Counted from the first letter of the stretch, positions 1 through 9,722 are shown. The stretch: 64,000 nucleotides of DNA from Candidatus Protistibacter heckmannii (GCA_025050535.1 JALBVF010000010.1:1-64000); one strand, 5' to 3'. Notes: generated by a model not told the origin, from the sequence alone. A program made the numbers and translations.

Positions 1-325
1 TGCCGACCTGAAGCAGGTCGGCACCAAACTCGCTCCAGCTCGCTCGAAGCTGCAACTGGTGAATGCCACGCGCCAGCATCTGCTCAGCGTTTAGCGACAG
101 CCCGAGCGCGTCAAGAGCTACTTCGAACATGCACCGGTTCGGTATGCTGCTTGAGTTCATTGTTTCAATGCCGGATAAATAACGGCCATCCGCGAGCTGT
201 TCTTAGATCTTCATCTGCTGGATCTGGAGATCAAGTACTCAGTAGCCAACCTGCACGGTGAGCCTCAGACCAGCGGAGAGCTCGTGCTGACGAATTTGGA
301 GGTCGGCGCTGGGCAGCTCTTCTAA
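1..325 (+). other. degraded coding-like stretch at window edge
   Basis: The plus strand reads as protein-like in one frame but is cut by several stop codons (TAG near 100, TGA near 154). The longest clean piece is about 46 codons, 185-325, ending in TAA, without a start codon. It contains runs such as LFLDLHLLDLEIKYSV that look like real protein. No family was recognised. It is probably the eroded 3' part of a gene starting left of the window; this is inference. Confidence 0.25.
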
Positions 326-343
326 TTTTTCTCAGCGTCATAA

Positions 344-853
344 TCAGGGTAGTGTCGCGAATACTCCGACGACGATGTAGAGCGCGCCGGCATCAAACGT
401 GACGTTGATCTCGTCCTGCATCTCGGATTCCTCCCGCGCGAGCAGCCCATTACCTTGGAAATGAAGGGTTACGAATGGCGGCGGGGTTTGGTGGAGACCA
501 TTTTGAATGCATGAAAGCGTTCCGATATGTGACGCCCGGGCTGGGTCGATGTCGAATTTAAACCGAATCTCTCTGCCGCAGAATCTCACGTTGAAATACT
601 CATCATTGTGGATTGGAGAGACAGCAAACTGGCCGTATGTTTCCTGAAGGTGAGGGTCCGCCACTGCTGTTTGCAGCGCCTGGTGAAAATCGACGAAGGC
701 TCGGAGGTGCCGCTGATACTTTTGATAGCGTTCTCTGGCCAGCCTGGAAACTACTTGTAATGGACCGAGGGGCATGGTGGTGATCCTGAAGGTGTTTAGA
801 CGGTCTAAAGTAGCATCGAATTCCCGACTTTCGGTATGCCGCCTTACGGTCAA
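344..853 (-). CDS. hypothetical protein, about 145-169 aa
   Basis: An uninterrupted frame with balanced composition and normal amino-acid use, unlike shadow frames here which are rich in Arg and Ala. No signal peptide or membrane segment is visible. An internal ATG at 775 (protein starting MPLGPLQ) has an AGGA eight bases upstream and may be the true start; the upstream ATG at 853 has no visible ribosome site. I do not recognise the family. It stands alone between degraded sequence and the tRNA gene, and base composition is slightly lower in GC than its neighbours, which would fit acquired DNA. Confidence 0.5.
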   Translation of the reverse strand: MTVRRHTESREFDATLDRLNTFRITTMPLGPLQVVSRLARERYQKYQRHLRAFVDFHQALQTAVADPHLQETYGQFAVSPIHNDEYFNVRFCGREIRFKFDIDPARASHIGTLSCIQNGLHQTPPPFVTLHFQGNGLLAREESEMQDEINVTFDAGALYIVVGVFATLP

Positions 854-1053
854 ATGGGCTCAAATGCGTCTTTGCTGTGACTCGGGATGTTTTTCCCCGC
901 GCTGAGGGGGCATGCTCTGATGATGCCCGACTGCTACTCATAGGGCTGAAGGGGGGCAGGTGGAGATTTACTGGTAACAAAACGCGCGTAAAGTTACATC
1001 GAACTGCCGCTGCCGCCCCAAGGGCTGAGCGGCCGGCTCGCGGCGAGCGGCCA

Positions 1054-1083
1054 TAAAAAAGCCAATCCGCTGGGTGATTGGCT
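1054..1083 (-). terminator. rho-independent terminator of tRNA-fMet
   Basis: On the minus strand, a 7-bp perfect stem (GCCAATC / GATTGGC) with an 8-nt loop is followed by a T-run. It lies 14 bases downstream of the tRNA 3' end, as expected for a single-gene tRNA transcript. Confidence 0.85.
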
Positions 1084-1096
1084 TGATTTTCCGTGT

Positions 1097-1173
<77 letters not shown>

Positions 1174-1179
1174 ACCGCG

Positions 1180-1209
1180 ATTATAGCCTTCCACTTCGTT
1201 GCATTGCAA
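1180..1209 (-). promoter_or_regulatory. promoter of initiator tRNA gene
   Basis: Minus-strand -10 box TATAAT (1180-1185) and -35 box TTGCAA (1204-1209) are separated by 18 bp. The -10 box ends six bases before the mature tRNA 5' end, which fits a short 5' leader. Confidence 0.75.
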
Positions 1210-1222
1210 TAGCTTTGCAGTT

Positions 1223-1648
1223 TTATTTCTGAAGCGTCAGCACCGCCATGGTGATGCGCGAGATGCAGGCGAGCTGGTTCTCCTAGTTCGTGATTTGGAT
1301 TTCCCAGGCCTGGGTGCTTCGGTCCAGGTGGACCGGACGGGCCACGGCGGTCACCCAACCCGAGCGCGCCGAGCGCACGTGGTTTGAATTGATGTCGAGA
1401 CCGACGCAGTACTGCATCTTCTTTTCCCGCGTATTATAGCAGGCAGTGCTGCCGAGCGTCTCGGCGAGCAGGACCGAGGAGCCGCCGTGCAGGATGCGCA
1501 TGGGCTGCACGGTGCGGCTGTCGACTGGCATGCGCGCCGTCATGCTGTCCGTACCTATATCGGTGAATTCGATGCCGAGCGCGCTGGCGTCGGTGTCTGC
1601 GATGCTCTGGTTCAACTGAGCGATCGTGGCCGGGTTTTTCCAAACCAT
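1223..1648 (-). pseudogene. PaaI-type hotdog thioesterase, one premature TAG
   Basis: Start ATG at 1648 (MVWKNPATIAQ) is preceded by AGGAAAG. The protein has the hotdog-family core HGGSSVLLAETLGSTA, where the usual HGGAS...E motif supplies the thioesterase site. The frame stops at TAG (1283-1285) after ...EIQITN, but the same frame continues beyond it with ENQLACISRIT to a TAA at 1223, exactly how this family normally ends (I-x-D-E-x-x-x-L-V-C-I-S-R). So one nonsense codon removes the last 20 residues, including the final beta strand. Likely a small acyl-CoA thioesterase; substrate unknown. Confidence 0.7.
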
Positions 1649-1822
1649 GCGGTCTTTCCTTTCCATTACCAAGATTGCAATCTTGGCACAAGAGGCAAGT
1701 TTCACCATTTTTTGCATTGCAGGCACCGCCACATGGGGGGCTGTCCAAGGGTGCTAAGATGGCGGCCTTTGTCGGCTCAGCAGTCCGTTCAGCAGCCCGC
1801 GATCCGTATGAACTGATCTTCC

Positions 1823-3746
1823 ATGAGCTCATCCTCCACAGCCCCGGCGCAGCCGGCAGACCGGACAAGCGGCGGTCCTTCCCACACGATGAAGAAGGGG
1901 CTCAGCGGTCTGATGCTGAGCCGCCATTGGTGTGGTGTTCGGCGACATCGGCACCAGCCCACTGTACGCGCTCAAGGAATGCTTCAGTCCCGACCTCGGC
2001 ATTCCCATGACGCCGGCGGCGGTCTACGGAATCATCTCCATGCTGTTCTGGGCGATGATCATCGTCGTCTCCCTCAAGTACATGCTCTTCGTGATGCGCG
2101 CCGACAATAACGGCGAAGGCGGTGTGCTCGTGCTCATGGCGCTGTCGCTGCGCACTGCGCCCTCGGGCTCGCGGCGCGCGCTCACGCTGATGATGCTGGG
2201 CGTGTTCGGCGCCTGCATGTTCTACGGCGACGCGGTGATCACGCCGGCCATCTCGGTGCTCTCGGCGGTGGAGGGCCTGGAGATCGCCTCGCCGGGCCTG
2301 TCGAATTCGGTGATACCGATCTCCCTGGTCGTGCTCGTTCTGCTCTTCCTGATCCAGCGTTCGGGCAGTGGCGCGGTGGGCAAGCTCTTCGGGCCGATCA
2401 TGCTGGTGTGGTTCGTCGCGCTGGGCCTGTTCAATATCCTCAAGTCACCGGAGATGCTCGCGGCGGTCAATCCGCTGTACGGCATCGCCTTCCTGCACGA
2501 GCACGCGCTGCAGGCCTTCATCGTGCTGGGTTCGGTCTTCCTGGTGCTGACCGGCGCCGAGGCGCTGTACGCCGACATGGGCCATTTCGGCATGCGCCCC
2601 ATCCGCCGCGCTTTGTTCTACATCGTCATGCCCTGCCTGATGCTGAACTACTTCGGCCAGGACGCGCTGCTGCTGGCCGAGCCCGGCGCGGCGCAGAACC
2701 CATTCTTCCTGATGGCGCCGGCCTGGAGCCGGCTGCCGCTGGTGCTTCTGGCTACCGTGGCCACGGTGATCGCTTCGCAGGCGGCCATCTCCGGCGCCTT
2801 CTCGCTAACGAGCCAGGCGATCCTGCTGGGCTTCGTGCCGTGCATGCGCATCCGCTACACCTCGGACGCCGAGATCTTCCAGATCTACATTCCCTTCGTC
2901 AACTGGCTGCTTCTGGTGCTGGTCGTGCTCGTGGTGCTGGCGTTCAAGCGCTCGGACAATCTGGCCGCGGCCTACGGCATCTCCGTGACAACCACCATGG
3001 TGATCACCACGCTGCTGGCCGGCATGGTGATGCGCTCGGTCTGGCATTGGAATCCGGTCGCGGTGTCCCTGGTCGCCATCTGCTTTCTCATTGTGGATCT
3101 GGCCTTCTTCTCCGCCAACCTGCTCAAGGTGGACGAGGGCGGCTGGTTCCCGCTGCTGCTCGGCGAGCTGGCCTTCATGCTGCTCATGACCTGGTATTCC
3201 GGGCGCATGCTGCTTCGCCGGCGCAGCCAGAAGGACGGAATCCCGCTCGAGCCCTTCGTGCAGGACCTGCTCACGCATCCGCCGCACCGCGTCGGCGGCA
3301 CCGCGGTCTTCCTCACCGGCAACATTGACTATGTGCCGGTCGCCATGCTGCACAACCTCAAGCACAACCACGTGCTGCACGAGCGCGTGGTCTTCCTCAA
3401 GTTCAGCATCTGGGACATCCCCTTCGTGGAAGACGCCAAGCGCATCACCTGGAAGGACCTGGGCGGCAACATCTTCCTGCTGTGCGCGGCCTTCGGCTTC
3501 AAGGAGACGCCCGACGTCAACCGCGTGCTGCAGCAGGCCGAGGAGCAGTACGGCGCCAAATTCGATCTTATGGACACCAGATTCTTCCTCGCGCGCGACA
3601 CCGTGGTGCCCAGAAAACTGCCCTGCATGTCCTTGTGGTGCGAGGGTTTGTTCGCCTGGATGCATCAGAATGCGGCGAAGCCTTCGGATTTCTTTAAAAT
3701 CGCGGCTAACCGGGTGGTCGAGCTCGGCACCAAGATCGAGATTTGA
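1823..3746 (+). pseudogene. kup: Kup potassium uptake protein, frameshifted near N-terminus
   Basis: Low-affinity K+/H+ symporter of the KUP/HAK family, inner membrane, about 12 transmembrane helices. The main frame carries the family signature [15 protein letters not shown] at its start, [11 protein letters not shown], and the usual soluble C-terminal domain ending near 3746. The N-terminal frame begins at ATG 1823 (or 1889, MKKGLSGLML) and runs out of phase at about 1931: removing one C in agccgcc restores [12 protein letters not shown]. Thus the gene has a single 1-bp insertion; the 604 codons after it are clean. Translation could only restart at an internal codon, losing half of helix 1. 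The gene is otherwise full length (about 640 aa). Confidence 0.85.
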
Positions 3747-3750
3747 ATCC

Positions 3751-4644
3751 TTGAAATTCCGCTTTCCTTCCCTGAGCCGTAGCGCCGCCGTGCTGACTCT
3801 GATAGCCTGCCTGCCGGCGGCTTCGTTCGCCCAGCAGGCCGCCACGCCTGCCGCCGCCACTGCTCCCGAGCAGTCCGCCGCATCCCCCAAACCGGCCGCC
3901 GCCGGCGCGCAATCCGACACCGTCAAGACTCCGTCCGAGGGCCCGACCCCGGCGCGCGCCGCCGCCGAGGCGCGGGTGCCGGCCATCGAAGACCGCTCGC
4001 CCGAATTCTCCAAGCGTCAGGAAGACATCGACGGCGGCCGAGCCTGGATCGACTACCGCGGCCGCGTCGCCCAGATCAACTGCTACAAGCGCTTCTTCGT
4101 CACCAACTGCATCGAGGACGCCAAGGAAGCGATCAACGTCGGCATGCGCCACTACCGCGAACTCGAGATCGCGCTGAACCAGGAGCAGCGCGACTACAAC
4201 GCCGCGGTGCGCGAGCGCGACCGCAAGGTCAAGGCCATCGAGGACGAACTCGAAGCGCCGCAGCGCGAGGCTGACCGCGTCGCCAACGTCGAAGCCTTCG
4301 ACCAGAAGCAGAAGGACGCCAAGGCCCGCAAGGAAGAAGAAGCCGGCCCGGCGCGCACCGCCGAGCGTGCCGCCAACGTCAGGATCTTCCAGGAAAAGCA
4401 GTCTGATTCCGCCCAGCGCAAGCGCGAGCAGACCGAGCGTCGCGCCGAGACCGCGCGCCTCTCCAAGCAGGACGCCAAGGAGCGGCAGGAAGGCGCGGAG
4501 CAGCGCCGCCAGGCCCAGAAGGAGCGCCGCGACGAAAGCGCGCGCCGCGCCCAGGAGCAGCATGAAGAGCGGCGCCAGCTTGAGCAGGGCCGGCTCCTGC
4601 GTCAGCAGCAGCTCCAGCAGCAGGGCGGGTCGGCCAAGCAATGA
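3751..4644 (+). CDS. secreted coiled-coil protein, hypothetical
   Basis: About 297 aa from a TTG codon four bases after the kup stop; it begins LKFRFPSLSRSAAVLTLIACLPAASFAQQ-like, a clear signal peptide with cleavage after SFA. Then follows an Ala/Pro-rich linker (about residues 30-80), a small conserved-looking region with two cysteines (INCYKRFFVTNC, residues ~107-118), and a long Arg/Glu/Gln-rich helical tail to the C-terminus that should form a coiled coil. It ends in an ATGA overlap with dinG. Similar signal-peptide/coiled-coil proteins occur beside dinG in Burkholderiales, but I know of no function. The two cysteines might form a disulfide in the periplasm. Confidence 0.65.
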   Translation: MKFRFPSLSRSAAVLTLIACLPAASFAQQAATPAAATAPEQSAASPKPAAAGAQSDTVKTPSEGPTPARAAAEARVPAIEDRSPEFSKRQEDIDGGRAWIDYRGRVAQINCYKRFFVTNCIEDAKEAINVGMRHYRELEIALNQEQRDYNAAVRERDRKVKAIEDELEAPQREADRVANVEAFDQKQKDAKARKEEEAGPARTAERAANVRIFQEKQSDSAQRKREQTERRAETARLSKQDAKERQEGAEQRRQAQKERRDESARRAQEQHEERRQLEQGRLLRQQQLQQQGGSAKQ

Positions 4645-6815
4645 CCGAAGCCCACGCCGGAGACGAGGCCGGCACCGGGCTGGATTCCGTTTCCGCCGCG
4701 CGCTCCGCCACCGCATCTTCCACGCCTGGGGACGCGGCGCCCGCGCAGTCCGCTTCCACCGATCCTGCCGGCGACGCCGAGCTGCAGAACATCTTCGGCG
4801 AGCGCGGCCTGCTGGCCGCCGCCGTGCCCGGCTACCGGCCGCGCGTCTCGCAGCAGAGCATGGCCGGCGCGGTGCGCGGCGCCATCGAAGGCGCGGAAAC
4901 CCTGATCGTCGAAGCCGGCACCGGCACGGGCAAGACCTTCGCCTATCTCGCGCCCGCCTTACTCCACGGCGGCAAGGTCATCATTTCCACCGGCACCAAG
5001 ACCCTGCAGGACCAGCTCTTCCAGCGCGACATCCCTACCGTGCGCGAGGCGCTCAATGTGCCCGTCACCGTGGCCCTGCTCAAGGGCCGCGCCAACTACG
5101 TCTGCCACTATCACCTGGCTCGCGCGCGCGAGGGCGGGCGCTTCGGTTCGCGGCAAGACACCGTCTGGCTGCGCGCCATCGAGCTCTACACCAAGACCTC
5201 GCGAAACGGCGACAAGGCCGGCCTGGCCGAAGTGCCCGAGAACGCCGGCGTCTGGAATCACGTCACCTCCACGCGTGACAACTGTCTCGGTTCGGAATGC
5301 CCGAACTACAAGGACTGCTTCGTCATGCAGGCGCGGCGCGAGGCGCAGCAGGCCGACATCGTGGTCGTGAACCACCATCTCTTCTTCGCCGACCTGTTGC
5401 TCAAGGACACCGGCGTCACCGATCTGCTGCCCGCCTGCAACACCATCATCTTCGACGAAGCCCATCAGCTTCCCGAGGTCGCCACCCTGTTCTTCGGCGA
5501 GACCTTCTCGACGAGCCGGCTCTTCGAGCTTGGCCGCGACGCCGTCAACGAAGGCCTCGGCCATGCGCGCGGCGCCGACGACTGGGTCGACCTGGCCGCG
5601 CAGCTCGAGCGTGCGGCACGCGACCTGCGCCTGACGCTCGGTGGCGAAGGCCGGCGCGACCGTTCGCCTTCCGGCGCCGTCGCCGAAGGCCCCCCCGCCG
5701 TGCGCATGACCGCCACCAGGATTCCCACGGACAGCGAATTCCATCCCGCACTCGAACGCATCCGCGACGCGCTCAGCCATCTGCGCATCGCCCTGCACGC
5801 CCATGAGGAGCGGCACGAAGACCTGGCCGCCTGCGCGCGCCGTGCCGATGAGCTCGAAGCCGTGCTCGAGAACTGGGTCCGGGAGGAAGAGGAGGGCGCG
5901 CCCGATGCCGCGCAATCCGGCGACGACGAACCCGCTTCGCCCCACATGGTCCGCTGGATCGAGGCCTATTCCAGCACCGTGCAGCTGCACCGCACCCCGC
6001 TCGAAATCGCTCCCATCTTCACCCGCCACCGCGAAGACCCGCCGCGCGCCTGGATCTTCACCTCCGCCGCGCTCGCGGTGAAGCGCAGCTTCGGCCACTA
6101 CGCCCGCCAGCTCGGCCTGGACCCGGAGAAATCCCTGGTCCTCGACAGTCCTTTCGACTACGCCCAGCAGGCCTTGCTCTACGTGCCGCGCGGCCTGCCG
6201 CAGCCGTCCTTGCCGGACTTCACCGACGCCGCCATCGACGCTGCGCTGCCGCTGATCGAAGCCTGCGGCGGCGGCGCCTTCTTCCTCTGCACCACGCTGC
6301 GCGCCGTGAACCGCACGGCCGAGCGCCTGCGCGACGCCTTCGCCACCAAAGGCCTGGAGCGGCCGCTGTTGGTCCAGGGCGAGACCGGCCGCACGGAGCT
6401 GCTCGAGCGTTTCCGCGCCCTGGGCAACGCCGTGCTGATCGGAAGCCAAAGCTTCTGGGAGGGCGTGGATGTGCGCGGCGAGGCGCTGAGCCTGGTGGTG
6501 ATCGACAAGCTGCCTTTCGCGCCGCCTGACGATCCCGTGCTCGCCGCGCGGCTCGACGCGCTCGAGCGCCAGGGTAAGAATCCCTTCATGGCCTATCAGC
6601 TGCCGATGGCCGCGATCAACCTCAAGCAGGGCGCGGGCCGCCTGATTCGCTCCGAGTTCGACCGCGGCGTGCTGATGATCTGCGACCCGCGGCTCGTCGA
6701 CAAACCCTATGGCCGCCAGATCTGGCAGAGCCTTCCGCCGTTCCGCCGCACACGCGAACGGGAAGAGGCCCTGGCCTTCCTGGTGACACTGGGGGAGGCA
6801 GCGGCGGGCAAATAA
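4641..6815 (+). CDS. dinG: DinG-type iron-sulfur DNA helicase (YoaA-like)
   Basis: Superfamily 2 ATP-dependent 5'-3' helicase of the XPD/DinG group, acting on DNA damage and R-loop or replication intermediates. Visible motifs: Walker A EAGTGTGKT near residue 92, DEAH box (FDEAHQLPE) near 272, motif V/VI regions GSQSFWEGVD and QGAGRLIRS. Four cysteines, 155, 215, 220 and 226 (YVCHYHL, NCLG-SEC, DCF), are spaced to bind the family's [4Fe-4S] cluster between Walker A and DEAH. Length 724 aa is normal for the bacterial YoaA/DinG form. An Ala/Ser-rich N-terminal extension of about 50 residues precedes the helicase core. The start ATG overlaps the stop of the upstream gene, implying coupled translation. 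Intact. Confidence 0.9.
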   Translation: MTEAHAGDEAGTGLDSVSAARSATASSTPGDAAPAQSASTDPAGDAELQNIFGERGLLAAAVPGYRPRVSQQSMAGAVRGAIEGAETLIVEAGTGTGKTFAYLAPALLHGGKVIISTGTKTLQDQLFQRDIPTVREALNVPVTVALLKGRANYVCHYHLARAREGGRFGSRQDTVWLRAIELYTKTSRNGDKAGLAEVPENAGVWNHVTSTRDNCLGSECPNYKDCFVMQARREAQQADIVVVNHHLFFADLLLKDTGVTDLLPACNTIIFDEAHQLPEVATLFFGETFSTSRLFELGRDAVNEGLGHARGADDWVDLAAQLERAARDLRLTLGGEGRRDRSPSGAVAEGPPAVRMTATRIPTDSEFHPALERIRDALSHLRIALHAHEERHEDLAACARRADELEAVLENWVREEEEGAPDAAQSGDDEPASPHMVRWIEAYSSTVQLHRTPLEIAPIFTRHREDPPRAWIFTSAALAVKRSFGHYARQLGLDPEKSLVLDSPFDYAQQALLYVPRGLPQPSLPDFTDAAIDAALPLIEACGGGAFFLCTTLRAVNRTAERLRDAFATKGLERPLLVQGETGRTELLERFRALGNAVLIGSQSFWEGVDVRGEALSLVVIDKLPFAPPDDPVLAARLDALERQGKNPFMAYQLPMAAINLKQGAGRLIRSEFDRGVLMICDPRLVDKPYGRQIWQSLPPFRRTREREEALAFLVTLGEAAAGK

Positions 6816-6840
6816 AAAGGCCGCCTTCTGGCGGCCTTTT
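6813..6840. terminator. bidirectional terminator between dinG and bamD
   Basis: Stem AAGGCCGCC / GGCGGCCTT with a TTCT loop, flanked by A-run on the left and T-run on the right, so it can serve dinG (plus) and bamD (minus), which converge here. Confidence 0.85.
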
Positions 6841-6855
6841 CGCATGCCGTTCAGA

Positions 6856-7701
6856 TCACCAGAACTGCCACCATGGCTTGGTGACCTTGCGGCCGCCGTT
6901 GGCGAGGAAGTAGCTGTTCGGATAGGTCGTCTTGAGCACGCGCTGCGCGTCGTCGCGCAGATCGGGCATGCCCATCGCGTCATAGGACTTAATCATGATG
7001 ATCAGCGCCTCTTCCAGCGACGGCGCGCGGTCGTAGTCGAGCAGGGCGGCCTGGGCGCGGTTGGCGGCGGCCAGATAGGCGCCGCGCTTGTAGTAGTGGT
7101 CGGCGGCGTGCACTTCGTGCTGGGCCAGTGAATTGATCACGTACTGCATGCGCGCGGTGGCGTCCGGCGTGTACTTGCTCTCGGGGAAGCGCGTCACCAG
7201 GGTCTTGAAGGAATCGAAGGCGTTGCGCGCGGTGGCCGGGTCGCGCTCGCTCAGGTCCTGGTTGGTGAAGCGGCCGAGCCAGCCCAGGTTGTCGTTGAAG
7301 TTGATCAGGCCCTTGAGGTAGTAGGCGTAGTCGACGTTGGGATGGTTCGGATGCAACTGGATGAAGCGGTCGGCGGCGGCCAGCGCGGCGGCCGTCTCGT
7401 TGTCCTTCCAGTTGGCGTAGGCGATGTTGATCTGCGCCTGCTGAGCATATTGGCCGAAGGGATAGCGGGCTTCGAGGATCTCGAAATACTTGACCGACTT
7501 GCCCCAGTCCTGGTTATCGAGATAATCCTTGGCCTCAGAATATAATTTTTCCTTCGACCAGCCCACGGTTTCATCGGATTTTCCCAGCCCGCCGCAGGCC
7601 GAGAGCGCGAACGCGGCGCTCAGGCAGAGCGCGGCGGCGAACAGTGTCCGCTGCGCCGTGTGGCGCGCGCCGTGTAAATAAGAGCCAAGCCGGAATGTCA
7701 T
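6856..7701 (-). CDS. bamD: BamD (ComL) outer-membrane assembly lipoprotein
   Basis: Essential lipoprotein of the BAM complex that inserts beta-barrel proteins into the outer membrane. The 281-aa product from ATG 7701 has a signal peptide ending in the lipobox LSAC (cysteine acylation), then a TPR-rich body with typical BamD runs GKSVKYFEILEARYPFG and QINIAYANWKDNE, and the ending PWWQFW. An AGGA lies nine bases before ATG 7701; a second ATG at 7710 is possible. A TATAAT box (7749-7754) sits upstream inside the 5' part of the divergent rluD gene. Complete and without lesions. Confidence 0.95.
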   Translation of the reverse strand: MTFRLGSYLHGARHTAQRTLFAAALCLSAAFALSACGGLGKSDETVGWSKEKLYSEAKDYLDNQDWGKSVKYFEILEARYPFGQYAQQAQINIAYANWKDNETAAALAAADRFIQLHPNHPNVDYAYYLKGLINFNDNLGWLGRFTNQDLSERDPATARNAFDSFKTLVTRFPESKYTPDATARMQYVINSLAQHEVHAADHYYKRGAYLAAANRAQAALLDYDRAPSLEEALIIMIKSYDAMGMPDLRDDAQRVLKTTYPNSYFLANGGRKVTKPWWQFW

Positions 7702-8818
7702 GCCGCGCATCCTGATGAAAAAAAGCGTACCTGAAAAAAAGCTGCCCGATTATAGCCCAAGCCCCGTGGCGTCCAGCGAGGCGGCGGAGCTCGACGATGA
7801 TGATTTGTTACCGGACGGCGAGTTTCCCGAAACCGGCGCCGAGACGCCGGCCGAGGCTGCCGTGGAATCGCTCGCCGTGCGCCGCCTGAGCGTGGATGAC
7901 GCCCATGCCGGCCAGCGCCTGGACAAGGCCCTGGGCGGTCTCCTGCCCGAGTTCTCGCGGGGCCGTCTGCAGGACTGGATTGAGCGTGGCAGGGTGCAGC
8001 TCAACGGCGCGCCGGCAGCGGTCAGGAAGCTCGTCTACGCCGGCGACGAACTCGAAGTCTCGCCACTGCCCGCCGCCGACGCGGCGGCCTACCTGCCCGA
8101 GCCAGTGCCGCTCGCCGTCGTCGCCGAAACCAAGACCCTGGCCGTGATCGACAAACCCGCCGGCCTGGTCGTGCATCCGGCCGCCGGCAACTGGTCCTGC
8201 ACCCTGCTCAACGGCCTGCTGCACCGCTATCCGCGGGCAGCCGGCCTGCCGCGCGCGGGCATCGTCCACCGCCTGGACAAGGACACCTCTGGCCTGATGG
8301 TCGTGGCCCTGACGCTGGAGGCGCAGACCGATCTCGTGCGTCAGCTGCAGGCGCGCAGCGTGGGCCGCGAATATCTCGCCCTCGTCTGGGGCAAGCCGCC
8401 CGAGCAGGGCGTGGTGGACGCGCCCATCGGCCGCGATCCACGCCAGCGAACGCGCATGGCCGTGGTCCACAGCAACGCCGGCAAGCCGGCGCGCACGCAT
8501 TACGAGGTGCTGGCGCGCACCGACGTGAACGGCGTGGCCACCGCGCTGTTGCTCTGCCGGCTCGAGACCGGGCGCACCCACCAGATCCGCGTGCATCTCG
8601 CCAGCCTAAGCCACCCTCTGCTGGGCGACGCACTCTACGGCGGCACGGCCAAGAAATATCCTCCCCTGCCAGGCGGCTTCGCGCGCCAGGCGCTGCATGC
8701 GCGGCGCCTCTCGCTGCTCGAGCCGGGCAGCCATGCGCCCCTGTCCTGGGAAGCGCCGCCGCCGCCGGACATGGCCACGCTGCTCGGCGCACTGGAGCTT
8801 GGCGATGCCGCGATCTGA
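7700..8818 (+). CDS. rluD: 23S rRNA pseudouridine synthase RluD
   Basis: RluA-family pseudouridine synthase, which modifies helix 69 of 23S rRNA. A poorly conserved acidic N-terminal tail (about residues 1-65) is followed by an S4 RNA-binding domain (GQRLDKALGGLLPEFSR...) and the catalytic core with the signature HRLDKDTSGLMVVA, where the Asp is the catalytic nucleophile, and GRTHQIRVHL near the C-terminus. At 372 aa it is slightly long because of the tail. The first ATG overlaps the divergent bamD start; ATG 7715 (MKKSVPEKK) or a later codon could be used. The 3' end overlaps the pgeF start. Intact. Confidence 0.92.
   Translation: MPRILMKKSVPEKKLPDYSPSPVASSEAAELDDDDLLPDGEFPETGAETPAEAAVESLAVRRLSVDDAHAGQRLDKALGGLLPEFSRGRLQDWIERGRVQLNGAPAAVRKLVYAGDELEVSPLPAADAAAYLPEPVPLAVVAETKTLAVIDKPAGLVVHPAAGNWSCTLLNGLLHRYPRAAGLPRAGIVHRLDKDTSGLMVVALTLEAQTDLVRQLQARSVGREYLALVWGKPPEQGVVDAPIGRDPRQRTRMAVVHSNAGKPARTHYEVLARTDVNGVATALLLCRLETGRTHQIRVHLASLSHPLLGDALYGGTAKKYPPLPGGFARQALHARRLSLLEPGSHAPLSWEAPPPPDMATLLGALELGDAAI
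7749..7754 (-). promoter_or_regulatory. candidate -10 box for bamD
   Basis: Perfect TATAAT on the minus strand 48 bp before the bamD start. The matching -35 region is weak (GCTGGA-like at about 17 bp), so this is tentative. It lies within the first codons of rluD if rluD begins at 7700. Confidence 0.4.
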
Positions 8819-9722
8819 AAGCGCCGGCATGCCGCCGCCGGCCGAATTCTCCGTCCAGTCCGGCCCCGCGCACATCGTCCCCGCCTGGGTCACGCCGCCG
8901 GGCGTGCACGCGCTGATCGTCACGCGCCAAGGTCTGCGCGCCGGGCTCGCGGACGGCTTCAATCTCGGCGCGCACGTCGGCGACGATCCGCGCGCCGTGG
9001 CCGCGCGGCGCGCGCTGCTGGCGCGCTTCTGCGCGGCCGATCCCGTCTGGCTCAACCAGTTGCACGGAACGCAGGTGCTCGACCTGGACGGGCTCGCCTC
9101 GAACGCCGCAATCGATCCTTTATCTCCCGCGCCGCGCGCCGACGCCGCCGTGGCCTCCGAACCCGGCAAGGCCTGCGTGATCATGACAGCCGACTGCCTG
9201 CCGCTGCTGCTCGCGGACGCGCAGGGCAGGGTGGTGGCGGCGGCGCATGCCGGCTGGCGCGGCCTGTGCGCGGGCGTGATCGAGAACACGGTGGACGCCC
9301 TGCGCGCCAAGATCGCGCGCGGCGGCACGGCCGACGCCGCCGAGGCGCCGCTGCGCGCCTGGCTGGGTCCGGCGATCGGCCCGCAGGCCTACGAGGTGGG
9401 CGCCAATGTGCGCGACTCCTTCCTCGCCGAGCAGGCGGCGTTCGACGCATCACCACAAGCGCTCTCGGGGACGGAGCGCGCATTCGCGCCGCGGCCCGAG
9501 GAGCGCTTCGGCCCCGGCAAATATCTGTGCGATCTCTACGCCCTGGCGCAGCTGCGTCTGCGGCGGCGCGGCGTGAGCGACGTGGGCGGCGGCGGCTTCT
9601 GCACCTTCAGCCAGGAAACGCTGTTTTATTCCTTCCGCCGCGACGCCGCGCCGGGCTGTGACACAGGCCGCATGGCCACGCTCATCTGGCGCACGCGCGG
9701 GCCGGATAGGGAAAACGCCTAG
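8805..9722 (+). CDS. pgeF: YfiH/PgeF family purine nucleoside phosphorylase / peptidoglycan editing factor
   Basis: Multicopper-oxidase-like DUF152 fold protein; family members act as broad purine nucleoside phosphorylases and as a factor preventing misincorporation of serine in peptidoglycan. The 305-aa protein shows the metal-site motifs TADCLPLLL and AHAGWRGL, and ends with the family's GGGFCTFSQ...FYSFRRD block. The ATG at 8805 overlaps the rluD stop by 14 bases, so the two are translationally coupled. It ends in TAG (9720-9722), evidence that TAG is a real stop here. Intact. Confidence 0.92.
   Translation: MPRSESAGMPPPAEFSVQSGPAHIVPAWVTPPGVHALIVTRQGLRAGLADGFNLGAHVGDDPRAVAARRALLARFCAADPVWLNQLHGTQVLDLDGLASNAAIDPLSPAPRADAAVASEPGKACVIMTADCLPLLLADAQGRVVAAAHAGWRGLCAGVIENTVDALRAKIARGGTADAAEAPLRAWLGPAIGPQAYEVGANVRDSFLAEQAAFDASPQALSGTERAFAPRPEERFGPGKYLCDLYALAQLRLRRRGVSDVGGGGFCTFSQETLFYSFRRDAAPGCDTGRMATLIWRTRGPDRENA

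Noticed and set aside
4959-6983. Long minus-strand open frame opposite dinG
   Set aside because: Shadow frame of a GC-rich gene; no ribosome site or family motif.
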